DNA from: an uncultured Bacteroidota bacterium
GTDB lineage: Bacteria > Bacteroidota > Bacteroidia > Bacteroidales > GWA2-32-17
DNA length: 39,713 nt
Direction of reading: 5' to 3'
Assembly (NCBI GenBank): GCA_903837285.1
Contig: CAILUD010000018.1
Span: 1-39,713, forward strand
The first letter of the stretch is position 1; every line of letters begins with the position of its first letter. Position numbers and translations under genes: made by a program. Below are positions 33,611 through 39,713 of this stretch, piece by piece. The notes below the pieces were generated by a model that had not been told where the DNA came from, did not search any database, and saw only the letters and a program-made list of their open reading frames with translations.

Positions 33611-34693
33611 ATGGGCGAATTAAAATTAATGAAAGGCAACGAGGCTGTAGCCGAAGCTGCTATAAGAGCTGGTGCCGATGGTTATTTCGGTTATCCTATA
33701 ACTCCGCAATCGGAAATTATGGAATATTTAATGACCGAGAAACCATACGAAACCACAGGCATGGTTGTATTACAAGCAGAAAGTGAAGTAGCTGCAATTA
33801 ATATGGTTTATGGTGGAGCAGCATGCGGAAGAATGGTAATGACTTCTTCTTCAAGTCCTGGTATAAGTTTAAAAATGGAAGGTATTTCATATCTTGCAGG
33901 TGCTGAATTACCTGCTGTAATTGTAAATGTAGTTAGAGGTGGTCCCGGATTAGGAACTATTCAACCTTCACAATCTGATTATTTTCAAGCTACAAAAGGT
34001 GGCGGACATGGCGACTATAGAATGTATGTATTAGCGCCTGCTTCAGTTCAGGAAATGAGCGATTTCGTAAAAATCGGATTTGAGATGGCCTTTAAATATC
34101 TTAACCCTGTTATGATTTTAAGTGATGGAGCTATAGGGCAAATGATGGAAAAAGTAGTTCTTTTTGATCCTATTCCTCGTCGAACACCAGAAGAAATTGA
34201 AAAACAATGTCCATGGGCAACAACAGGCAAAAATGCAAATCGTAAACATAATGTTATTACATCTTTACTTCTTGATTCTCACGAACAAGAACAACATGTA
34301 TTCAAACTCAGAGATAAATATGAGAGAATGCAAAAGGAAGATGTAAAATTCGAAAAAATACAATGCGATGATGCAGAATTTTTATTTGTAGCATATGGCT
34401 CAAGTGCTCGTATATGTCAAAAAGCAGTTGATATAGCTCGTGCTCAAGGTATAAAAGTTGGGCTATTCCGTCCAATTACACTTTTCCCTTTCCCATCTGA
34501 AGAATTACTTAAATTAAGTTCACAGATTAAAGGAATATTATCAGTTGAAATGAGCCTTGGTCAAATGATTGAAGACATAAAACTTGCTGTTGAATGTAAA
34601 ATTCCAGTAAATCATTTTGGAAGAACAGGTGGAGTAATTCACTCGCCAGGTGAAGTTTTTGAAGCATTAAAATCTACTTATTTAGGAGGATAA
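33611..34693 (+). CDS. vorB: 2-oxoacid:ferredoxin oxidoreductase alpha subunit (VorB/KorA type)
   Basis: The 360-residue alpha subunit has the pyrimidine-binding and transketolase-C-like domains of this enzyme group. Typical segments are MKGNEAVAEAAIRAGADGYFG and YPITPQSEIMEYL at the N terminus, the SSSSPGISLKMEGISYLAG block at about 79-97 and GGPGLGTIQPSQSDYFQAT near 111-129. The enzyme oxidatively decarboxylates a 2-oxoacid to its acyl-CoA with reduced ferredoxin, or runs in reverse. Sequence style favours the branched-chain (VorB) annotation common in Bacteroidota; 2-oxoglutarate (Kor) cannot be excluded. Four bases separate it from the beta-subunit gene. Confidence 0.93.
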   Translation: MGELKLMKGNEAVAEAAIRAGADGYFGYPITPQSEIMEYLMTEKPYETTGMVVLQAESEVAAINMVYGGAACGRMVMTSSSSPGISLKMEGISYLAGAELPAVIVNVVRGGPGLGTIQPSQSDYFQATKGGGHGDYRMYVLAPASVQEMSDFVKIGFEMAFKYLNPVMILSDGAIGQMMEKVVLFDPIPRRTPEEIEKQCPWATTGKNANRKHNVITSLLLDSHEQEQHVFKLRDKYERMQKEDVKFEKIQCDDAEFLFVAYGSSARICQKAVDIARAQGIKVGLFRPITLFPFPSEELLKLSSQIKGILSVEMSLGQMIEDIKLAVECKIPVNHFGRTGGVIHSPGEVFEALKSTYLGG

Positions 34694-34697
34694 AAAT

Positions 34698-35474
34698 ATG
34701 GATATTAAAGACATCATAAAACCAGAAAACATCGTTTACCAAAAAACGAAACTTTTTACAGAAAAACCTCTTTCATACTGCCCAGGTTGCGGACATGGAA
34801 CTGCGCATCGTATGTTACTTGAAGTTTTAGAAGAAATGAATATCCAAGATAAAACTGTTGGTATTGCTCCAGTTGGTTGTTCGGTTCTTGCATACGAATT
34901 TTTAGATATAGATATGCAGCAAGCTGCTCACGGTCGTGCACCTGCAGTTGCAACTGCTGTAAAAAGATTAATGCCCGATAAATTTGTATTTACCTATCAA
35001 GGTGATGGTGATTTAGCTGCTATTGGAACTGCTGAAACTATTCATGCATGTAACCGTGGCGAAAATTTCACAATGATTTTCATTAATAATGGTATCTATG
35101 GAATGACAGGTGGACAAATGGCTCCAACTACTCTTCCTGGAATGAGAGCTTCTACTTGTCCATTTGGTCGCGATACTGAAATCATGGGGAATCCATTAAA
35201 AATAACCGAACTTTTAGCACAATTACCAGGCGTATATTATGTTACTCGCCAGGCTGTTCATACACCAAATGCTGTTCGTAAAACTAAAAAAGCTTTAAGA
35301 ATTGCTTTTGAAAATCAGAAACTAAAAAAAGGAATTTCATTTGTCGAAATAGTTTCAAATTGCAATTCCGGATGGAAAATGACTCCAAACCAATCAAATA
35401 AATGGATGGAAGATAATATGTTCCCATTTTACCCACTAGGCGATATTAAAGTTCCTCAATTAGAAAAAGTTTAA
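34698..35474 (+). CDS. 2-oxoacid:ferredoxin oxidoreductase beta subunit (thiamine diphosphate-binding)
   Basis: The 258-residue beta subunit binds thiamine diphosphate and Mg2+ through the GDGDLAAIGT ... FINN motif at about 97-131. An early CPGCGHGTAHR block (28-38) carries cysteines that may help hold a cluster in this enzyme class. MTGGQMAPTT near 136-145 is characteristic of the family. It forms the catalytic unit with the alpha subunit. A 4-base gap upstream and a 21-base gap downstream show operon membership. Confidence 0.94.
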   Translation: MDIKDIIKPENIVYQKTKLFTEKPLSYCPGCGHGTAHRMLLEVLEEMNIQDKTVGIAPVGCSVLAYEFLDIDMQQAAHGRAPAVATAVKRLMPDKFVFTYQGDGDLAAIGTAETIHACNRGENFTMIFINNGIYGMTGGQMAPTTLPGMRASTCPFGRDTEIMGNPLKITELLAQLPGVYYVTRQAVHTPNAVRKTKKALRIAFENQKLKKGISFVEIVSNCNSGWKMTPNQSNKWMEDNMFPFYPLGDIKVPQLEKV

Positions 35475-35495
35475 TAACATTAAACAAAAAGAATT

Positions 35496-36038
35496 ATGAC
35501 AGAAGAAATAATTATAGCCGGATTTGGAGGCCAAGGAGTGCTTTCAATGGGAAAAATTCTTGCTTATTCAGGAATTATGCAAAATCAAGAAGTTAGCTGG
35601 ATGCCATCATACGGACCAGAAATGCGCGGAGGTACAGCTAACGTTACCGTTATTCTAAGTGATGAAATGATAAGTTCACCAATTGTTAATGAGTTTGATA
35701 CAGCTATCATTCTTAATCAACAATCAATGGATAAATTTGAAAAAACAGTAAAACCTGGTGGCATTTTAGTATATGACCCAAATGGAATTACACGTCATCC
35801 AACAAGAAAAGATATTACTATTTATTCTATTGACGCTACAGATGAAGCAAACAGAATGGGTAATGTTAAGATATTTAACATGATTGTACTTGGAGGTTAT
35901 TTAAAAATTAAACCTGTGATTTTAATTGAAAACATTATTAAAGGGTTAGAAAAATCACTTCCCAAAAGACACCACGGATTAATTCCAGAAAATAAAAACG
36001 GAGTTATGCGAGGCATGGAAATAGTAAAACAAAACTAA
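35496..36038 (+). CDS. 2-oxoacid:ferredoxin oxidoreductase gamma subunit
   Basis: The 180-residue gamma subunit starts with the expected IIIAGFGGQGVLSMGKILA (5-23), then WMPSYGPEMRGGTANV (36-51), the signature of this subunit. It completes the delta-alpha-beta-gamma operon. A strong terminator lies a few bases after its stop, so the operon ends here. All four subunits look intact, supporting an anaerobic or microaerobic route using low-potential ferredoxin. Confidence 0.94.
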   Translation: MTEEIIIAGFGGQGVLSMGKILAYSGIMQNQEVSWMPSYGPEMRGGTANVTVILSDEMISSPIVNEFDTAIILNQQSMDKFEKTVKPGGILVYDPNGITRHPTRKDITIYSIDATDEANRMGNVKIFNMIVLGGYLKIKPVILIENIIKGLEKSLPKRHHGLIPENKNGVMRGMEIVKQN

Positions 36039-36041
36039 ATT

Positions 36042-36065
36042 AAAGCTGCTTCGGCAGCTTTTTTT
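36042..36065 (+). terminator. Rho-independent terminator with UUCG loop, end of oxidoreductase operon
   Basis: AAAGCTGC (36042-36049), loop TTCG and GCAGCTTT (36054-36061) form an 8-base stem with the stable UUCG tetraloop, running into a T-tract. Confidence 0.95.
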
Positions 36066-36112
36066 ATTAGATACTGTTTTTAATTTTAATTCCTGTTAAC
36101 AAGTTAATAAAT

Positions 36113-36265
36113 ACATTTACCAAAAATCAATTTATTTGCCCTACTTAGCGAAGCGATTTCACCGAAGGTAACCCTAAATGGAGCCTGCCTACCGGTAGGT
36201 AGATAAATTGATTTTCACCACACCATTTTCCGAATGGATGCCTATGGTAAGGACGGGGTAAATGT
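36113..36265. repeat. Possible non-autonomous repeat element with terminal inverted repeats
   Basis: Outer arms ACATTTACC (36113-36121) and GGTAAATGT (36257-36265) are perfect 9-base inverted repeats. Inner arms AAAATCAATTTAT (36123-36135) and ATAAATTGATTTT (36203-36215) are perfect over 13 bases. The core holds the palindrome CCTACCGGTAGG (36188-36199). The inside is richer in G and C than its surroundings. No coding capacity. It may be a small transposon-derived repeat. Confidence 0.5.
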
Positions 36266-36330
36266 TGAAAATCATAAACCTATAAAAATTTAAAAAAAAT
36301 CAAAACAGTTTCTTAATAATATTTAAAACA

Positions 36331-36362
36331 TTTCTATTAGTCGCTTTTAATTTTCAAATTTG
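36331..36362 (+). promoter_or_regulatory. Putative promoter of the TerC-family gene
   Basis: TTTC (36331-36334), a 20-base spacer and CAAATTTG (36355-36362) resemble the consensus with one mismatch in each box. The -7 box ends 4 bases before the ATG at 36367, so the message may be leaderless. Confidence 0.4.
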
Positions 36363-36366
36363 TAAA

Positions 36367-37431
36367 ATGAATTATAACGAAATACTTTTCTTTTCTGGTT
36401 TTCTACTTTTTATTTTTTTAATTCTATATATAGATTTAGGATTAATTGGAAGAAAAAGTCATACCGTTTCTTTAAAAGAGGCTTCTTTATGGAGCTTTGT
36501 ATGGATTAGCCTTTCGGTTCTTTTCTGGATTGCACTTAGGTATTATGGACATTTAATTCATGGCATTGAGAACATAGAAGATATTCAACAGAAAGTAATA
36601 CAAAACGCACATCCTATTACTTTAATTCCCGGAAACTTTGCAGAAAGTTTAAATATCTATAATAATAATCTATCACTAGAATACATAACTGGTTATTTAA
36701 TTGAATATGCTCTTTCAATAGACAATGTATTTGTTATGGTTATGATTTTTTATTCTTTCAGCGTAAAAGAAAAACTATATAAACGCGTACTTTTCTGGGG
36801 CATTCTTGGGGCTATTGTTATGCGTTTCTTATTTATATTCCTTAGTGCAGCGTTAATACAAAGATTTAGCTGGACACTTTATATTTTTGGTGGCTTGTTA
36901 TTATTCACCGCAATTAAAATGTTTCTAAATCGAAATAAAGAAGAAAAAATTGATACCGAGAAACATCCGGTTGTAAGATTTGCTTCAAAATATTTTAATG
37001 TTTTTCCTAGATATGTAGGTCAAAATTTCTTTATTAGAAGAAAAAAAGTTTTACAAATGACACCATTATTTTTGGTTCTTTTAGTAATTGAGTTTTCTGA
37101 TGTGATTTTTGCTGTAGATTCTGTTCCTGCAATTTTTTCTATAACAAAAGACCCATATATTGTTTTCTTTTCAAATATTTTTGCAATACTTGGTTTAAGA
37201 TCCTTATTCTTTCTGGTAGTTCATGTTATAAATCTTTTCCACTATCTAAAAACCGGACTATCGTTTTTACTTGCTTTTATTGGTGCAAAAATGTTTCTTC
37301 ATTCGTGGCTTAAAGAAATTGGATTCACCACAGAACATTCACTTTATGTAGTGCTTGGAATTTTAGTAATAAGTATTTTAGCATCAGTAATTTTTCCTCC
37401 AAAAAAATCTGAAGAAATTAATTTGGGATAA
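36367..37431 (+). CDS. TerC/Alx-family integral membrane protein
   Basis: This 354-residue protein has about eight or nine membrane helices. Two conserved acidic membrane motifs define the family: EYALSIDNVFVMVMIF (about 112-127) and VIEFSDVIFAVDSVPAIF (about 240-257). Family members have been linked to manganese export and to metallation of secreted proteins, and were first named for tellurite resistance; a metal-ion role is the better guess here. No Mn riboswitch (yybP-ykoY) is recognisable upstream. It is followed 74 bases later by a lipid acyltransferase gene on the same strand; a functional link is not evident. Confidence 0.93.
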   Translation: MNYNEILFFSGFLLFIFLILYIDLGLIGRKSHTVSLKEASLWSFVWISLSVLFWIALRYYGHLIHGIENIEDIQQKVIQNAHPITLIPGNFAESLNIYNNNLSLEYITGYLIEYALSIDNVFVMVMIFYSFSVKEKLYKRVLFWGILGAIVMRFLFIFLSAALIQRFSWTLYIFGGLLLFTAIKMFLNRNKEEKIDTEKHPVVRFASKYFNVFPRYVGQNFFIRRKKVLQMTPLFLVLLVIEFSDVIFAVDSVPAIFSITKDPYIVFFSNIFAILGLRSLFFLVVHVINLFHYLKTGLSFLLAFIGAKMFLHSWLKEIGFTTEHSLYVVLGILVISILASVIFPPKKSEEINLG

Positions 37432-37505
37432 GGTATTAAAAGTTTCAACTTTGTAATATTTAATTTTTGTGTAATTTAGTGCCTTAGTGTTTTTATTGCT
37501 ATTAA

Positions 37506-38378
37506 ATGAACTATATAATTTACATCATTTTCCGATTCTTTGTTTTGGTATTTGCCATTACACCTTTTCCGTTAATTTATTTATTTTCTTCTTTCCTTGC
37601 TTTTATAATTGGTAGAGTATTTAAATATAGACACAAAGTTATTTACGAAAACCTGACTAATTCTTTTCCTTATAAAAATGAATCAGAGAAAAAGAAAATT
37701 ATTAGAAAAACATATCTTAATATTTCCGATTTAGTTGTTGAGTCGATAAAATGTTTTACAATGTCTAAACAACAAATTCAAAAACGTGTAATTGTTTTGA
37801 ATCCAATTTTTTTAGACGAATTATATAAAATTAATAGAGGAGTAATAGGTGCTACCGGTCATTATGCAAACTGGGAATGGGCAGCATTAGCATCAAACTT
37901 ATATTTAAAACATAGCCCTGTTGGATTTTACAAACCATTATCGAATAAATTTATAGATCAATATATTAAAAGAAACCGTGGCAGAAATGGAATGCACCTT
38001 TGCTCTATATATGTAACTGCAATTTCTTTTGAAAGCTATAGAAACAAACCAGCGTTTTTTGCAATGGTTGGCGATCAAAGTCCTTCAAATGCAAACAAAG
38101 CATACTGGCTAGATTTTTTAAACCAAAAAACAGCCTGTTTGCATGGACCAGAAAAATATGCAAAACATTATAATCTGCCTATTGTTTTTTTAGATATACA
38201 GCGTGTAAAACGAGGATATTATACAGTTGACATCTCAAAAATTTCTGATGAACCACTTGAAGAAAAAGATGGAGAAATAACAAGAATATACATGCAAAAA
38301 CTTGAAGCTGTAATTCGAAAAAAACCTGAAGACTGGCTTTGGTCGCATCGTAGATGGAAAATTAAACCTAAGAACTAA
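37506..38378 (+). CDS. Lysophospholipid / lipid A acyltransferase (LpxL/HtrB family)
   Basis: The 290-residue protein starts with a hydrophobic membrane-anchoring segment (about 1-37) and contains the acyltransferase HX4E catalytic dyad at His119-Glu124 (ATGHYANWEWAAL). It also has FYKPLSNKFIDQYIKRNRG near 141-159 and MVGDQSP near 188, both typical of LpxL/HtrB. It probably transfers a secondary acyl chain to lipid A precursors at the inner membrane; some Bacteroidota relatives act on ornithine or other amino lipids, so the acceptor is open. Its stop codon overlaps the first copy of a short repeat cluster. No other lipid A gene is near. Confidence 0.9.
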   Translation: MNYIIYIIFRFFVLVFAITPFPLIYLFSSFLAFIIGRVFKYRHKVIYENLTNSFPYKNESEKKKIIRKTYLNISDLVVESIKCFTMSKQQIQKRVIVLNPIFLDELYKINRGVIGATGHYANWEWAALASNLYLKHSPVGFYKPLSNKFIDQYIKRNRGRNGMHLCSIYVTAISFESYRNKPAFFAMVGDQSPSNANKAYWLDFLNQKTACLHGPEKYAKHYNLPIVFLDIQRVKRGYYTVDISKISDEPLEEKDGEITRIYMQKLEAVIRKKPEDWLWSHRRWKIKPKN

Positions 38379-38503
38379 TTACGGATAAACAATTACGGAT
38401 GAATAATTAAAAAATCAATTATTCTCGTCATATTATTCGTAATCGGTAATTATATTATTCGTAATTTTAAATTTATAATTCGTAATCATATCATCCGTAA
38501 TCG
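38377..38503. repeat. Cluster of six short ATNCGTAAT-type repeats upstream of rarA
   Basis: AATTACGGAT occurs at 38377-38386 and 38391-38400. The reverse-oriented form TTATTCGTAAT (or close variants) occurs ending at 38443, 38465, 38485 and, as ATCCGTAAT, at 38492-38501. The 2+4 orientation allows several alternative hairpins. It fills nearly the whole gap between two genes. It may be a local repeat expansion, a dispersed element or a set of protein-binding sites; the sequence does not decide. Confidence 0.6.
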
Positions 38504-38507
38504 ATAT

Positions 38508-39713
38508 ATGTCAAACAAGCCACTAGCCGAGCGAATGCGACCAATTAACTTTGACTCATACATTGGTCAGAAACATTTAATTGGAGAAAATGCTGTATTA
38601 CGAAAAATGGTAGAAGGAGGAAATTTACATTCTATGATTTTGTGGGGTCCTCCGGGTGTTGGCAAAACTACATTGGCAAATATTATTGCAGGTATATTAA
38701 ATCGTCCATTTTTTAGTTTAAGTGCAGTAAATTCGGGTGTAAAAGATGTACGTGAAGTAATTGAAAAAGCCAAATCGAAACATTTTTTCGATAGCCCCGC
38801 TCCTATCCTTTTCATTGATGAAATTCACAGGTTTAGTAAATCGCAACAAGACTCATTACTGGGTGCAGTTGAAAAAGGAACAGTAGTTTTAATAGGTGCA
38901 ACTACAGAAAATCCATCTTTTGAAGTAATTACTCCTTTGCTTTCACGCTGTCAGGTTTATATTTTAAAGTCTTTGGAAGAATCAGATTTATTAGACTTAG
39001 CGAAAAGAGCAATTGAAAATGACACATTTCTAAAAAAACAAAAGATAAAATTAGAAGAAACTGAAGCATTGCTAAGATTTTCGGGTGGTGATGCCAGAAA
39101 ATTATTAAATATTATTGATTTAGTTTCAAATTCATTTGAAAAAGATGTTGTTATAATAAATAACAAGAATGTTGTTGATGTACTTCAGCAGAATATTGCA
39201 ATTTACGATAAAGGCGGCGAACAACATTACGATATAATTTCTGCATTTATTAAATCAATTCGTGGCAGTGATCCCAATGCTGCAGTTTATTATCTTGCTC
39301 GAATGCTTGCAGGTGGTGAGGACATTAAATTTATTGCCCGCAGAATGGTTATACTTGCTTCTGAAGATATAGGCATTGCAAATCCTAATGCACTTTTGTT
39401 AGCAACAAGTTGCTTTGAAGCTGTAAGCATGATTGGAATGCCCGAATCAAGAATTATTCTTTCACAAATAGCTGTTTATTTGGCAACTTCACCAAAAAGC
39501 AATTCAACTTATTCTGCCATCGACGCTGCCTTAACATTAGTAGAACAAACCGGCGATTTGCCCGTTCCACTTCATTTACGAAATGCACCAACCAAGCTTA
39601 TGAAAAAAATTGGTTACGGTAAAGAATATAAATACGCTCACAGCTTCGAAAACAATTTTATAGACTTAGAATTTCTTCCCGATAAAATTTCTGGAACCTG
39701 CTTATACACGCCA
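38508..39713 (+). CDS. rarA: Replication-associated recombination protein RarA (partial, C-terminal end outside window)
   Basis: RarA (MgsA) is an AAA+ ATPase related to clamp-loader subunits that acts at stalled replication forks. From the ATG at 38508, 402 codons run to the window edge without a stop; the family is about 420-450 residues long, so the end is missing. Walker A is GPPGVGKTT (47-55), Walker B LFIDEIHRF (101-109), and the sensor-1 region GATTENPSFEV (130-140). The MgsA C-terminal domain contains GSDPNAAVYYLARML (about 255-269) and ASEDIGIANPNAL (about 284-296). It is preceded by a cluster of short repeats that replace an ordinary promoter region. Confidence 0.95.
   Translation, partial: MSNKPLAERMRPINFDSYIGQKHLIGENAVLRKMVEGGNLHSMILWGPPGVGKTTLANIIAGILNRPFFSLSAVNSGVKDVREVIEKAKSKHFFDSPAPILFIDEIHRFSKSQQDSLLGAVEKGTVVLIGATTENPSFEVITPLLSRCQVYILKSLEESDLLDLAKRAIENDTFLKKQKIKLEETEALLRFSGGDARKLLNIIDLVSNSFEKDVVIINNKNVVDVLQQNIAIYDKGGEQHYDIISAFIKSIRGSDPNAAVYYLARMLAGGEDIKFIARRMVILASEDIGIANPNALLLATSCFEAVSMIGMPESRIILSQIAVYLATSPKSNSTYSAIDAALTLVEQTGDLPVPLHLRNAPTKLMKKIGYGKEYKYAHSFENNFIDLEFLPDKISGTCLYTP

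Larger units (their letters stand above)
36066..36366. other. Intergenic region holding a repeat-like element and the terC promoter
   Basis: The region after the operon terminator contains the 153-base inverted-repeat element at 36113-36265 and then AT-rich DNA leading to the terC promoter. No gene or known riboswitch was recognised in it. Confidence 0.5.

Noticed and set aside
36266..36366. Manganese (yybP-ykoY) riboswitch upstream of the TerC-family gene
   Set aside because: The conserved loop sequences of that riboswitch are not found and the probable transcription start is next to the ATG, leaving no room for an aptamer.
38377..38503. CRISPR array
   Set aside because: The repeats are only about 10 bases, unevenly spaced and in both orientations, without uniform spacers or cas genes.
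38567..39166. Minus-strand frames within rarA
   Set aside because: They lie opposite the intact AAA+ domain of rarA, including its Walker motifs, and have no family resemblance.

Overview
The window is AT-rich chromosomal DNA from a member of the Bacteroidota, most likely a Bacteroidales/Marinilabiliales-type anaerobe or facultative anaerobe. Evidence for this: promoters match the Bacteroidota consensus TTTG-N18..21-TAnnTTTG; Shine-Dalgarno sequences are mostly absent; LysS carries the long C-terminal extension seen in the phylum; and there is a DUF6913-dapA pair, a PorE-like TPR/propeller/OmpA protein, a GH3-beta-lactamase fusion and a VorB-type 2-oxoacid:ferredoxin oxidoreductase. I found no rRNA, tRNA, CRISPR array, complete insertion sequence or prophage.

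Layout. 1-5234 (minus strand): DNA maintenance and SOS-type genes, with recJ (cut by the window edge), lipB, a SRAP abasic-site protease, umuC and umuD. 5260-7745: a secreted glutathione peroxidase, a small secreted protein of unknown role, an HD-domain phosphohydrolase, and a compact two-gene module (GNAT-like protein plus an overlapping 59-residue protein) that resembles a toxin-antitoxin or other small accessory pair. 7943-15087 (mostly plus): lysS, a large GNAT protein, a secreted TonB-C-terminal-domain protein, a possible small membrane protein on the minus strand, DUF6913-dapA, and a solitary nrfA followed by a clear terminator. 15141-15350 is a cluster of palindromic repeats.

15370-29281: a giant GH3/beta-lactamase cell-wall enzyme, a nucleoid-associated protein (NdpA family), an envelope operon with a PAS-SpoIIE phosphatase, an AsmA-like protein with a coiled-coil tail and a translationally coupled PorE-like OmpA protein, then proC and an RND/MMPL transporter. 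29524-33158: a soluble three-PAS hybrid histidine kinase and a lipoprotein serine hydrolase. 33355-36038: a four-gene ferredoxin / 2-oxoacid:ferredoxin oxidoreductase operon ending in a UUCG-loop terminator. 36113-36265: a repeat-like element. 36367-39713: a TerC-family membrane protein, a lipid A-type acyltransferase and rarA (cut by the window edge).

Most of the window is ordinary core genome. The parts that deserve attention are the GNAT/59-residue module, the SRAP-umuDC cluster with a palindrome just before the likely umuD start, the solitary NrfA, the AsmA/PorE-like coupled pair, a probable 43-residue membrane protein, several genes with almost no 5' leader, and at least four families of intergenic palindromic repeats.
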